The notes: generated from the sequence alone by a model not told the origin. Positions 42,236 through 51,787 are shown, counted from the first letter of the stretch. The stretch: DNA of 64,000 nt from Mycobacterium pseudokansasii (GCF_900566075.1 NZ_UPHU01000001.1:496001-560000); one strand, 5' to 3'. Numbers and translations are program-made.

Positions 42236-44752
42236 TCAGGACGGCGGGGCCAGCATTGCCCGCAGCATCGACAACATTTCCGAGCGGGACTCAGCGCCGA
42301 GCCGCCGGCGGATCCGTGCGACGTGATGTTCGACCGTCTTGGCCGAAATGAACAATCGGCTGCCGATGTCGCGGTACGGCAACCCCAGCAGCAGCAACTC
42401 GGCGACTTCGCGTTCGCGATCCGATAGCGGAGTGCCCGTCGGCGGCTGGCGCGGTGCAGGCGAGGTGCCCGCGGTTGGCTCCATGTCCATGACGTCCGCA
42501 GAACCCGTCCCCAGCTTGAGGTCTCGGGCCAATTGCAGCATCGCCCCCGAAACCTTGGCGTCCGGTGTTTGCAGGGCAGCCTGACCGGCCAGCCTGGTCG
42601 CGTCCGAGGTCAGGCCAACGTGGGATAGCGACCGCGCCGCCACAGTGACCTCGTCGGCGTCGACCTGGTCGGCCAGCACTCGTAGCCAGGTCCGGCCGGC
42701 GCCGGAGAGGATCTGCGCGAGGCCGCTGTGGGCCGCCGCCGCGGCCAGGGCCTGACCGTGCGGCGCTACCGATTCCGGTGAGCTGGCAAGTATTCCGGCG
42801 TGCACCCCGGCCCAATGCAGTGGATTGGCCCACAAGGGCGGGCTGCCCAGCGAATCCAGAAGGGCGAACGCCTCATTCACGGGGTGTCGCAGTTGGTCCT
42901 GCTGGCGTATTCGGGTGGCGGCCACCCACAATTCAGCGAGGGGCAACAGGCCGAACAGATCGACGGAATATTCGGCGAGCACCTCCATGGCTGCGGGCCA
43001 CTGCGTGTGTAGCGCGCCGGTGTCGCCACTGCGGCGCGCGATGGCTATGCGTAGCGCCGCGGCCCACAACGTGTCACGTCGGTGCAGCTCCGTGCCGGCT
43101 GCGGCGACATCCGCGGCGGCCGACGGCAGCTGACCGTCCTGCATTTTGATCCAGGCGGACAGCAGTAGGTGCCGGCCGCGGAACAACGCGTCCCGATCGG
43201 CGTGCACCGCACGCCCGATCACACCGCGGGCGCGGACGGGGTCGCCGGCGTGTATTGCGGCCAACGTGACCAGCGCGGCGGGGCTGTCCGGGAAGACTTC
43301 GCCGATGGGTTGTTGGGCCGCAAGGGCCTGGCCCAGTCTTGCCATCGCGGCCGGATAGGGCTGATCCATGGTCAGTAGTAGCCCCTCGGCGAGGCTGCGC
43401 GAAGCACGCGCGGCCATCGTGGGCGGGCCAGAGTCCTTGAGCCGCAACGCGGCTCGTGCAGCCGCCAGATCACCCGCGGCCGCGAGTACGATGGCCGCGG
43501 TCGAGCCGACCACCGCGTCCGGGTATGGGCCCAGCCAGCCGAACAATTCGGCAGCCTGAGCGGAATTGCCATCATGGACGGCCACGCTGGCCGCAATCCT
43601 TACCGCCGCAGCGCGTTCGGCAGAGTCGGGCGAGCTGAGCAGTTGGTCGGCCAGGGCTGCCGCTGCTGCGCAATCACCAGTGAGGGCAAGCGCATCGGCC
43701 AGCCGGGAGGTCAGCCCGGTCGCACCCGCATCGACCGCTGCGCGATACAGCCGTGCGCTGCGCGCCGAGTCGCCCGCGGCGACGGCCTGTCGGCTGAGGA
43801 TGCCGGCCAGCCGGTCGTCACGCAGCCCATGTTCGGCTAGTCGCAAGGCAAGATCCTGAGATACCGGCGAGATGTCGAATTGTGTGCGCAGCAGCGATGT
43901 TTCGACGTGATGATGGTGTGCGTTGCCGACAATCCGGGCGATGGCGTCATGCACTGTCTGCAGGAAGGCCGCGGGATGGGACGGCATGACGAGTCCGCTG
44001 GCATGCGCGCGATCGACGAGCCGGCGCGCGTCTGGTGTCGAAACCCCAAGCGCCGCAGCCACATCGGTGATCCCTAACTCTAAGCTCAGCGACATCAGCA
44101 GCAGCGCGTCGAGGGTGGGTTCGTCGAGCCGGCGCAACCGCTCGACGAGCGCGAACGTGGCGGCCTGTGGCGGCGGGTGCGCTCCGTCGGACACCGCATG
44201 GATAAGGAACGGCAGCCCGGCTGTGCACTCACGCAGATGCTCGGCAACCGGCAGCGGACCCAGCGATAGTCGAGGGCGCTCCCGGTCGATGGCCGTCGTC
44301 AGAGCACATAGCGCGGGGTTGTGCTGGTGGTCTTCGGTGGCCACCACGAGCGTTGCGCGAGGGTCGGATGCCCGTTCGGTAAGCCGCAGCAGTTCGGCGT
44401 CGGTAAGCAGGTGGGCGTCGTCGACGACGAGCGCCGCGTCGGGCGGATCGCCGTCCCGTGGGGGGCGGGTCAGGACCGTCAACCCGGTGCGGCGCAGCGT
44501 CTCGCGTGCCGCGGCTAACAGGGATGTCTTGCCGGTACCGATGCCACCACAGACTAGGACTTTGACCGGCGTCGTGGCGGCGTTGGCCACGTGGTCGAGG
44601 ACACCGCGTGCGCCGGGCGGGACATCGGTGGGGGAGGGGATCACCGATGTGTCGCCGCATCGCGCGAGTCCAGCCACTGGCTCATATCGCATCCTTCGCG
44701 GGTGTTCACTGGTGTGGTCGGCAGCGGTTTCACCATATCCGGTTGGCCCCAT
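42236..44752 (-). CDS. iniR: LuxR-family AAA regulator IniR
   Basis: 838 residues. A P-loop domain has Walker A GGIGTGKTSLL and Walker B DAALVVDDAHLL (residues 65-115). A long helical, Ala-rich sensor region follows, then a C-terminal LuxR HTH with LSDREREVAELLLLG and SAKTVEHHVARIRRRLG. This is the LAL-type plan. Rv0339c has been reported as IniR, controlling the cell-wall-stress operon iniBAC. ATG 44752 gives a length close to the homologue; ATG 44692 has its ribosome site too close. It is divergent from Rv0340. Confidence 0.9.
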   Translation of the reverse strand: MGPTGYGETAADHTSEHPRRMRYEPVAGLARCGDTSVIPSPTDVPPGARGVLDHVANAATTPVKVLVCGGIGTGKTSLLAAARETLRRTGLTVLTRPPRDGDPPDAALVVDDAHLLTDAELLRLTERASDPRATLVVATEDHQHNPALCALTTAIDRERPRLSLGPLPVAEHLRECTAGLPFLIHAVSDGAHPPPQAATFALVERLRRLDEPTLDALLLMSLSLELGITDVAAALGVSTPDARRLVDRAHASGLVMPSHPAAFLQTVHDAIARIVGNAHHHHVETSLLRTQFDISPVSQDLALRLAEHGLRDDRLAGILSRQAVAAGDSARSARLYRAAVDAGATGLTSRLADALALTGDCAAAAALADQLLSSPDSAERAAAVRIAASVAVHDGNSAQAAELFGWLGPYPDAVVGSTAAIVLAAAGDLAAARAALRLKDSGPPTMAARASRSLAEGLLLTMDQPYPAAMARLGQALAAQQPIGEVFPDSPAALVTLAAIHAGDPVRARGVIGRAVHADRDALFRGRHLLLSAWIKMQDGQLPSAAADVAAAGTELHRRDTLWAAALRIAIARRSGDTGALHTQWPAAMEVLAEYSVDLFGLLPLAELWVAATRIRQQDQLRHPVNEAFALLDSLGSPPLWANPLHWAGVHAGILASSPESVAPHGQALAAAAAHSGLAQILSGAGRTWLRVLADQVDADEVTVAARSLSHVGLTSDATRLAGQAALQTPDAKVSGAMLQLARDLKLGTGSADVMDMEPTAGTSPAPRQPPTGTPLSDREREVAELLLLGLPYRDIGSRLFISAKTVEHHVARIRRRLGAESRSEMLSMLRAMLAPPS

Positions 44753-44763
44753 AACCCCGGTAT

Positions 44764-44790
44764 TCCCCTAACGTGACACCCCCTAATGGG
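44764..44790. promoter_or_regulatory. CCCCTAA motifs in iniR/Rv0340 divergent promoter
   Basis: CCCCTAA (44765-44771) and CCCCTAATGGG (44780-44790) lie in the 130-bp gap between iniR and Rv0340. The same motif recurs upstream of iniB (45540-45559). A common regulator is inferred. Confidence 0.5.
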
Positions 44791-44882
44791 ATCGCGGGGA
44801 CCGCGGGTTTCACACCGAACACAGACCTGGCGTCAACCGATAGCATCGTGCTAACGCGAGACATGTGCGATGTGGAGGCGAG

Positions 44883-45422
44883 ATGGCAAACTCGTTGCTC
44901 GACTTCGTCATCTCGCTTGTACGTGATGCCGAGGCGGCCGCACGCTATGCGGCCAACCCGGCCCAGGCGATCGCCGATGCGCACCTGACGAATGTGACCA
45001 GCGCCGACGTGAACAATCTGATTCCGGTGGTGTCGGATTCGCTGTCGATGGCCGGTTCGGCCGGCACAGCCGGCGCGACTCAAGTCACTGACCATGGCAA
45101 CGTCTGGGCAAGCGGTGCGGCGACGGCTGCTCTCGATGCGTTCTCACCGCACAGCACGGCGCCGGTGGTCCAGCAGCACAGCCCGGCCAGCTATGTGATC
45201 AACGAACCCGTCGTCCCGAGGGCCAGCGAAAACGCTGCCGATCCTCATCCGGTCGGAATCGAACCGCATCAGCCGTCAGTGCTGGTCACCGGTGCTGACA
45301 CGCCCGATTCGACGTTCGACGACGGTAGCTTCCCGGCGCACGACCCGGCTGTCTGGGATCACCCGATCATTCACCCGCACACCGACGACCCCGATCACCA
45401 CGGGTTCGGTATCCACGGGTGA
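44883..45422 (+). CDS. IniB-related small protein (Rv0340 type)
   Basis: 179 residues. The N-terminal ~50 (LLDFVISLVRDAEAAARYAA, then NPAQAIADAHLTNVTSADVN) are related to the start of IniB. The remainder is acidic, His/Pro-rich and probably disordered, ending DPDHHGFGIHG. ATG 44883 follows GGAGGCGAG; an in-frame GTG at 44865 is less likely. Shared promoter motif and shared domain suggest it works with or evolved from IniB. Function unknown. Confidence 0.88.
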   Translation: MANSLLDFVISLVRDAEAAARYAANPAQAIADAHLTNVTSADVNNLIPVVSDSLSMAGSAGTAGATQVTDHGNVWASGAATAALDAFSPHSTAPVVQQHSPASYVINEPVVPRASENAADPHPVGIEPHQPSVLVTGADTPDSTFDDGSFPAHDPAVWDHPIIHPHTDDPDHHGFGIHG

Positions 45423-45539
45423 ATCCCTTCCTTCATTGATCTGATCGATCACGCCGCGGCTTGTTCTATCGGTGTTTTGACGTGCACAAATGCCGACAGT
45501 AGGGGCGATTTCCGGATCCTCGTAGGGGCCGTGTTGATT

Positions 45540-45559
45540 CCCCTAATCCCCTAATGGGG
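45540..45559. promoter_or_regulatory. CCCCTAAT tandem plus palindrome upstream of iniB
   Basis: Two abutting CCCCTAAT units are followed by GGGG, so the second unit forms CCCC-TAAT-GGGG (45548-45559). It is 139 bp before the iniB ATG. Related motifs precede Rv0340/iniR. Candidate IniR or other stress-regulator site. The rest of 45423-45697 holds no gene; CATAGC near 45634 could be a -10. Confidence 0.5.
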
Positions 45560-45697
45560 TGACCCGGACGATCCCGATGGGTACCTGATTGACCGGGGGA
45601 TCCGACCCCGATTTCGGCGACCTGATGACTCCATAGCGTTGATGGCAGAGCGCCGGCCTTCTCGGCGAACAACAACCTCAATCGAAGGGACGCGAAC

Positions 45698-48358
45698 ATG
45701 ACCTCGCTGGTCGACTACATCCTGAGCCTGTTTCGCAGTGAAGACGCGGCGAGGTCGTTCGTCGCCGCTCCCGGGCAGGCCATGACCAACGCCGGTTTGA
45801 TCAATGTGTCGCCCGCGGAGTTCTCGTCGGCCGCGGCCACCGCGCTGCCTTTTCTTGATCTTGGTGCCGGCGACCCCATCGGTGGGTTACAGCAGGCGGT
45901 GGCCGATCGGCACGGCCTTGCGCTGGCGTCGGACGGGGGTGGCATGGCATCGACGTTTGTCGCCCAGGAAGCCGGAACCGTCGCGGGCGACGCAGGCGCC
46001 ACCGCCGGCGGCGGGGGCCTCTTCGCGGGCGAGGTCGGCGCCTCCGCGGCGAATGTCATTGCAGCCGACATTGGCGCCGGCCTTACTAGTGGTTTGGGTG
46101 CCGGGGTTTGGAGTCAGAGCGGCCTGGATTGGCAGACCGGTGCGGGCGGATTCTTGCCCGGTGCCGTATTTGCCGCCCCAACCGGAGGCTTCGGCAGTCA
46201 GGTCGGTGTGGGCTTCGGTGGCGGAGTCCAGGCTGGAATCGGCGCGCAGGTCGGTGCCGGGTTAGGCGTTGGCCTTGGCGCGCAGACGGGCTGGGGTGCC
46301 CAGGCTGGTCTAGGTTTTGGTGCCGGTCTTCAGGCCGGAATTGGTGCCCAGGCCGGAGTCGGCCTAAGTCTAGGTGCGCACACGGATCTGGGTTTCCAGA
46401 CGGGTGTGGGCTTTGGTCTAGGAGGCCAAGCCGCGGTTGGTGGTCAGGTTGGCGCCGGCCTGGGGTGGGGCCTTGGCGGCGGGCTCGGTGGGGATGCCGC
46501 CTTCGGGGGTGGTGCCGGGTTTGGTCTGGCGGGTCAGGCCGTTGGTGCGATTGGTGGTCAGGCCGGTGGCGTGGTCGGTGCTGGTGTTGGTGGTCAGGTT
46601 GGCGGCGCGATCGGTGGCGAGTTTGGCGGTGCGGTCGGTGGCGGCTTTGGCGGTGGCGTCGGCGGCGCGATTGGTGGTCAGGCCGGCGGCGTGGTTGGTG
46701 GTGGCGTCGGCGGCGCGATTGGTGGTCAGGCCGGTGGCGTGGTTGGCGCTGGTGTTGGTGGTCAGGCCGGTGGCGGCTTTGGCGGTGGCATCAGCGGCGG
46801 CCTGGGTGGTCAGGCCGGTGGCGCGATCGGTGGTCAGGCTGGTGGCGTGGTTGGTGCTGGTGTTGGTGGTCAGGCCGGCGGCGTGATTGGCGCTGGTGTT
46901 GGTGGTCAGGCCGGTGGCGTGGTCGGTGCTGGCGTTGGTGGTCAGGTTGGCGGCGCGATCGGTGGCGAGTTTGGCGGTGGCGTCGGCGGCGCGATTGGTG
47001 GTCAGGCCGGTGGCGTGGTTGGCGCTGGTGTTGGTGGTCAGGCCGGTGGCGGCTTTGGCGGTGGCATCAGCGGCGGCCTGGGTGGTCAGGCCGGTGGCGC
47101 GATCGGTGGTCAGGCCAGTAGCGGCCTTGGCGGCAAGGTCGGTGTTGGCGGCCAAGGTGGCATTGGCGGCCAGGCCGGTGGCGCTGTCGCCGGCCAGGCC
47201 GGTGGCGCTGTCGGCGGAGCGGCGGGTATTGGCGGTCAGGCGGCCGTAAGTGCCGGTGGCGCTGTCGCCGGCCAGGCCGCTGTCGCCGGCCAGGCGGGTA
47301 TCGCCGGCCAGGCGGGTATCGCCAGCCAGGCGGGTATCGCGAGCCAGGCGGGTATCGCCGGCCAGGCCGGTCTCGGCATAGGCGGGCAGGCAGCGTTGAG
47401 CGGTGGCGCAGCGGCCTCAGCTGGTGGTGGGATCGCCGGCGTAACCAATGTCAGCGGCCTGACCGGTATTGGCGGCAACGCATCGCTGGGCGCAAGCGGT
47501 CAGGCTGGATTGATCGCCAGCGAAGGCGCTGCCCTGAGCGGTGCAGCTACCCCGAACATTTCCGGTCCGTTGGCCGGGGTCGGCGTCGGCGGTCAAACCG
47601 GTGTTACCGGCGGTGGCGCCCTGGGCCTTGGAGCGACTGCCCGCACCGACATCCTGAGCAGCGAAAGCAGCGCACTGGGTGCACACGCGGCACCTCAATC
47701 GGCGGGTCTGGCTTCAGCGGGGACCGGCGTAAGCACCCATACCGGCCTGGCCGGCACAGCCACCGGCATCGGCGGCAGCGCTGCCGGGCTGGGCGGCGGA
47801 ACGATGACCGGGCTGGGCGGCACAGCCGCCGGTGTCGGTGGCGAGACCAGCCTTGGTGGCCAAGCCGGAGTTGGCGGAACCACAGCCGGCGGGGCGCATG
47901 GCGACATCCTCGGCCACGAAGGCGCCGCGCTCGGCGGCGGCGTGGGTAGTACGAGTAGCACGCCGGTTGAGCAAGGCCCTACCGTCCCCGCGGCCCACGG
48001 TCCGGTCATCCAGGGCGGCGCTGGCGCCGGGGCTGATGGCCACCTGACGCCTCCCTCGGGTCCTGCAGGTCAAGGTCCCGTCGTCCACAGCCCGGGCACT
48101 GTCGGGCTCGGTGGCGCGCAACCTCCGGTGATCAGCGCACCGGCGCCGGACGCGCCGACGCCGATGCCTGCGCCGGCGCACACTCCTCCGGTTGAGCACG
48201 CGCCCGTAATAACGCCGCAGGAGCAGTCGGTCGAGCCGCCGGTCCAGCACGCGCCGCCGAGTCCATCGGTGTTCGGCCATGAGCCGCCGGTGCCAGACAC
48301 GCCGCCGATGCCCACCGAGCCGCCATCGCACGGCCCGATGGGTCCGCACGGGTTCTGA
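45698..48358 (+). CDS. iniB: Isoniazid-inducible glycine-rich protein IniB
   Basis: 886 residues, nearly twice the ~480 of M. tuberculosis IniB. The conserved N-terminus (TSLVDYILSLFRSEDAARSF) is followed by a huge Gly/Ala/Val repeat region (about residues 90-560) built of GGQAGG, GVVGAGV and GGAIGG units. The tail is Pro/His-rich and ends PPSHGPMGPHGF. ATG 45698 follows GAAGGGA. It belongs to the cell-wall-stress iniBAC operon. The repeats include near-identical blocks hundreds of bases long. Confidence 0.93.
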   Translation: MTSLVDYILSLFRSEDAARSFVAAPGQAMTNAGLINVSPAEFSSAAATALPFLDLGAGDPIGGLQQAVADRHGLALASDGGGMASTFVAQEAGTVAGDAGATAGGGGLFAGEVGASAANVIAADIGAGLTSGLGAGVWSQSGLDWQTGAGGFLPGAVFAAPTGGFGSQVGVGFGGGVQAGIGAQVGAGLGVGLGAQTGWGAQAGLGFGAGLQAGIGAQAGVGLSLGAHTDLGFQTGVGFGLGGQAAVGGQVGAGLGWGLGGGLGGDAAFGGGAGFGLAGQAVGAIGGQAGGVVGAGVGGQVGGAIGGEFGGAVGGGFGGGVGGAIGGQAGGVVGGGVGGAIGGQAGGVVGAGVGGQAGGGFGGGISGGLGGQAGGAIGGQAGGVVGAGVGGQAGGVIGAGVGGQAGGVVGAGVGGQVGGAIGGEFGGGVGGAIGGQAGGVVGAGVGGQAGGGFGGGISGGLGGQAGGAIGGQASSGLGGKVGVGGQGGIGGQAGGAVAGQAGGAVGGAAGIGGQAAVSAGGAVAGQAAVAGQAGIAGQAGIASQAGIASQAGIAGQAGLGIGGQAALSGGAAASAGGGIAGVTNVSGLTGIGGNASLGASGQAGLIASEGAALSGAATPNISGPLAGVGVGGQTGVTGGGALGLGATARTDILSSESSALGAHAAPQSAGLASAGTGVSTHTGLAGTATGIGGSAAGLGGGTMTGLGGTAAGVGGETSLGGQAGVGGTTAGGAHGDILGHEGAALGGGVGSTSSTPVEQGPTVPAAHGPVIQGGAGAGADGHLTPPSGPAGQGPVVHSPGTVGLGGAQPPVISAPAPDAPTPMPAPAHTPPVEHAPVITPQEQSVEPPVQHAPPSPSVFGHEPPVPDTPPMPTEPPSHGPMGPHGF
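46500..47150 (+). repeat. Internal Gly-rich repeats of iniB
   Basis: Short units encoding GGQAGG and GVGGQ recur throughout, and a larger block (QVGGAIGGEFGG to GISGGLGGQAGGAIGG) appears twice, around 46590-46830 and 46950-47110. These duplications explain the extra length of this IniB. Confidence 0.8.
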
Positions 48359-48380
48359 TTCGGCGGAACCGGCGCGGCAA

Positions 48381-48413
48381 AACCGGCGGGGACCTTCGTG
48401 GTCCCCGCCGGTT
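48381..48413 (+). terminator. Perfect 14-bp hairpin between iniB and iniA
   Basis: AACCGGCGGGGACC (48381-48394), loop TTCGT, GGTCCCCGCCGGTT (48400-48413). It starts 23 bp after the iniB stop. No T-run follows, so it may be a U-less terminator, a partial attenuator or an mRNA-stabilising stem that sets IniB above IniA/IniC. Confidence 0.65.
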
Positions 48414-48460
48414 CATGCGCCTACCGTATTTGCAGACGATCGAGAAAGTGGGGCAGTCCG

Positions 48461-50284
48461 GTGACTCAACCCGATGACCCGCGCCGGGTCGGTGTGATCG
48501 TCGAGCTGATCGATCACACCATCGCGATCGCCGAACTCAACGAACGTGGTGATCTGGTGCGGCGGTTGCGGCGCGCCCGCGAGCGGATCACCGACCCGCG
48601 CATCCGGGTGGTGATCGCCGGCCAGCTCAAGCAGGGAAAGAGTCAACTGCTCAATGCGCTGCTCAATCTGCCGGTGGCGCGAGTGGGAGATGACGAGGCC
48701 ACCGTCGTGATCACCGTCGTCAGCTATAGCGCCCGGCCGTCGGCTCGGATCATCCTGGCGGCGGGGCCCAATGGTGAGACGAGCGCGGTTGACATCCCGG
48801 TCGACGACGTCACCACCGATCTGCGTCGGGCCCCGCAGGCCCACGGCCGCGCAGTACTGCGAGTGGAGATCGGCGCGCCGAGTCCGCTGCTTCAGGGTGG
48901 GCTGACGTTCATCGACACCCCCGGTGTGGGCGGCCACGGGCAGCCGCATCTGTCGGCAACATTGGGACTGCTGCCCGACGCCGATGCGCTGCTGATGGTC
49001 AGCGACGCCAGCCAGGAATTCACCGAACCGGAGATGTGGTTTCTTCGCAAGGCACACCAGGTCTGTCCGGTCGGGGTGGTGGTGGCCACCAAAACCGACC
49101 TGTACCCGCATTGGCGCGAGATCGTCAATACCAATGCCGCGCACCTGCAGCGGGCCCGCGTGCCCATGCCGATCATCCCCGTCTCGTCATTGTTGCGCAG
49201 CCACGCCGTCACGCTCAACGACAAGGAACTCAACGAAGAATCCAACTTCCCGGCGATCGTGAAGTTCCTCAGCGAAAAGGTGCTGTCCCGCGAGACCGAC
49301 CGGGTCCGTGACGAAGTCCTGCGTGAAATACGTTCGGCTGCAGAGCAATTAGCGATATCCGCCGGTTCGGAATTGTCGGTCATCAACGACCCGGCGGTGC
49401 GGGACCGGCTGGCTTCCGACTTGGAGCGCCGCAAGCGCGAAGCCCAGGATGCTCTGCAGCAGACCGCGTTGTGGCAGCAGGTGCTCAATGACGGTTTCAC
49501 CGACCTGAGCACCGATGTGGATCACGATTTGCGGGCGCGCTTCCGGGCAGTCACCGAAGATGCTGAGCGGCAAATCGATTCGTGTGATCCGACGCTGCAC
49601 TGGGCCGAGATCGGCGCCGACGTGGAAAACGCGATCGCCACCGCTGTCGGGGACAACTTTGTCTGGGCATATCATCGCGCCGAGGCATTGGCCGACGACG
49701 TCGCGCGCTCGTTCGCCGACGCGGGGCTGGATTCGGTGATGTCCCCGGAGCTGAGCAAGCGCGCCATGGGCGCTGATTTCGGCCAGCTCAAGGCGCTGGC
49801 CCGGCTGGAATCCAAACCGGCCGGCAAGGCTCAGAAAATGGTCTCCGGATTGCGGGGTTCCTACGGCGGCGTGGTGATGATCGGGATGTTGTCCTCGGTG
49901 GCCGGTCTCGGTCTGTTCAACCCCGTGTCGGTGGGGGCTGGGTTGATACTCGGACGGATGGCCTACAAGGAGGACAAGGAGAACCGGCTGCTGCGGGCCC
50001 GCGCCGAGGCCAAGACCAATGTGCGCCGCTTCGTCGACGACGTCTCGTTCGTGGTCGGCAAAGAGTCGCGCGACCGGCTCAAGATGATCCAGCGCACGTT
50101 ACGCGACCATTACCGCGACATCGCCAACGAGCTCACCCGTTCGTTGAACGAATCGCTGCAAGCCACCGTCACCGCGGCACATCTGGAAGAAGCCGAGCGC
50201 GACAACAGGATTCGCGAACTCGAACGACAGCTGGACATCCTGAGCCAGGTGACCGACAACTTGCGCAAATTGAAGCCATGCTGA
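48461..50284 (+). CDS. iniA: Dynamin-like GTPase IniA
   Basis: 607 residues from GTG 48461 (VTQPDDPRRVGVIVELIDHT). GTPase motifs: VIAGQLKQGKSQLLNALL (P-loop), FIDTPGVGG (G3), ATKTD (G4). A long helical stalk and a membrane-inserting segment (VMIGMLSSVAGLGLFNPVSV, near residue 490) follow. Bacterial dynamin-like proteins such as IniA remodel membranes; the operon is induced by isoniazid and ethambutol. A longer form from GTG 48398 would start inside the hairpin stem and is disfavoured, although the M. tuberculosis gene is annotated that way. Confidence 0.92.
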   Translation: MTQPDDPRRVGVIVELIDHTIAIAELNERGDLVRRLRRARERITDPRIRVVIAGQLKQGKSQLLNALLNLPVARVGDDEATVVITVVSYSARPSARIILAAGPNGETSAVDIPVDDVTTDLRRAPQAHGRAVLRVEIGAPSPLLQGGLTFIDTPGVGGHGQPHLSATLGLLPDADALLMVSDASQEFTEPEMWFLRKAHQVCPVGVVVATKTDLYPHWREIVNTNAAHLQRARVPMPIIPVSSLLRSHAVTLNDKELNEESNFPAIVKFLSEKVLSRETDRVRDEVLREIRSAAEQLAISAGSELSVINDPAVRDRLASDLERRKREAQDALQQTALWQQVLNDGFTDLSTDVDHDLRARFRAVTEDAERQIDSCDPTLHWAEIGADVENAIATAVGDNFVWAYHRAEALADDVARSFADAGLDSVMSPELSKRAMGADFGQLKALARLESKPAGKAQKMVSGLRGSYGGVVMIGMLSSVAGLGLFNPVSVGAGLILGRMAYKEDKENRLLRARAEAKTNVRRFVDDVSFVVGKESRDRLKMIQRTLRDHYRDIANELTRSLNESLQATVTAAHLEEAERDNRIRELERQLDILSQVTDNLRKLKPC

Positions 50285-50300
50285 CGCCGCTGGGACGAGA

Positions 50301-51782
50301 GTGAGCACAACCGATCGGGTCCGCGCGATTCTGGGCGGAACCATCGAGGCCTACCGGGGTGAGCCGGCCTACCGGCAGCGGGCAGACGTCTTCTACGAGC
50401 TCGAGCGCATCAGGGCGCGCCTGGGCGAACCGATCCGGATCGCCCTGGCCGGCACGCTCAAGGCGGGCAAATCCACTCTGGTCAACGCATTTGTCGGCGA
50501 CGACATCGCCCCGACCGATGCCACCGAGGCAACCCGGATCGTGACCTGGTTCCGGCACGGTCCGGCGCCGAGGGTGACCGCCAACCACCGCGGCGGACGC
50601 CGCACGAATGTGCCGATCACCCATCGGGGTGGTCTGAGTTTCGACTTGAGCCGGCTCAATCCAGCCGACATCGTCGACCTGGACGTCGAGTGGCCCGCCG
50701 AGGAATTGGCCGGCGCCACCCTCATCGACACCCCCGGAACGTCGTCGCTGGCGCGCGACACCTCCGAGCGCACCGTGCGGCTCTTGGTGCCCGCCGACGG
50801 GGTGCCGCGGGTGGACGCGGTGGTGTTCCTGCTACGGACTCTCAATGCCGCAGACATCGCCTTGCTCAAGCAGATTGGCGGGCTCGTGGGTGGTTCGGCG
50901 GGTGCGCTGGGCATCATCGGTGTGGCGTCGCGGGCCGACGAAATAGGTGCGGGGCGCATCGATGCCATGGTGTCGGCCAAGGATGTGGCCACGCGGTTCA
51001 CCGATGAGCTGAGTCGGACGGGCGTCTGTCAGGCGGTGGTGCCGGTATCCGGGCTGCTTGCACTGACCGCGCGCACGTTGCGCCAGGCCGAGTTTGTCGC
51101 ACTGAAGAAACTGGCTGGCGCAGATGCCGCCGAACTCAACAAGGCCCTGTTGAGCGTGGATCGTTTCGTCCGGCCGGACAGTCCGTTACCGGTGGACGCG
51201 GGCACGCGCGCGCAGTTGCTCGAGCGGTTCGGCATGTTCGGTATCCGCATTTCGATTGCCCTGCTGGCGGCCGGGATCACCGATTCGTCAGGCCTGGCGG
51301 CCGAATTGCTGGAGCGCAGCGGACTGGTGGAGCTACGCAAGGTGATCGATCAGCAGTTCGCGCAACGCGCCGACATGCTCAAGGCGCATACCGCGCTGGT
51401 GTCGTTGCGCCGGTTCGTGCAGCTGCACCCGGTCATGGCGACGCCGTACGTGATCGCCGACATCGACCCGCTGTTGGCCGACACCCACGCCTTCGAGGAA
51501 CTTCGGGTGCTGAGTCTATTGCCTTCGCGGACAACGACATTGAACGAGGACGAACTCTCGTCGCTGCGCCGCATCATCGGTGGCTCGGGGACCAGTCCCG
51601 CGGCCCGGCTGGGCCTGAATCCGGAGAACTACCCTGACGGTCCACGCGCCGCGCTCGCCGCGGTGCAGCGTTGGCGCCGCCGGGCCGAACATCCGCTCAA
51701 CGATCCATTCACCGCCAGGGCCTGTCGCGCGGCGGTGCGCAGTGCGGAGGCGCTGGTGGCCGGATTCGCCGCACGGCGCTGA
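50301..51782 (+). CDS. iniC: Dynamin-like GTPase IniC
   Basis: 493 residues. GTPase motifs: IALAGTLKAGKSTLVNAFVG (P-loop), LIDTPGTSS (G3), and VASRADEIG at the G4 position, where the usual N/TKxD is altered. The helical C-terminal part lacks a clear membrane helix. The start is GTG 50301, 17 bp after iniA. It likely partners IniA at the membrane. It ends just before the convergent Hsp70-like gene. Confidence 0.92.
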   Translation: MSTTDRVRAILGGTIEAYRGEPAYRQRADVFYELERIRARLGEPIRIALAGTLKAGKSTLVNAFVGDDIAPTDATEATRIVTWFRHGPAPRVTANHRGGRRTNVPITHRGGLSFDLSRLNPADIVDLDVEWPAEELAGATLIDTPGTSSLARDTSERTVRLLVPADGVPRVDAVVFLLRTLNAADIALLKQIGGLVGGSAGALGIIGVASRADEIGAGRIDAMVSAKDVATRFTDELSRTGVCQAVVPVSGLLALTARTLRQAEFVALKKLAGADAAELNKALLSVDRFVRPDSPLPVDAGTRAQLLERFGMFGIRISIALLAAGITDSSGLAAELLERSGLVELRKVIDQQFAQRADMLKAHTALVSLRRFVQLHPVMATPYVIADIDPLLADTHAFEELRVLSLLPSRTTTLNEDELSSLRRIIGGSGTSPAARLGLNPENYPDGPRAALAAVQRWRRRAEHPLNDPFTARACRAAVRSAEALVAGFAARR

Positions 51783-51787
51783 CGACG

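Noticed and set aside
46500..47150. Regular repeats considered as CRISPR
   Set aside because: They are in-frame protein repeats without unique spacers; no cas genes nearby.
46108..47249. Arg/Trp- and Val-rich frames inside iniB
   Set aside because: Out-of-frame products of the glycine repeats.
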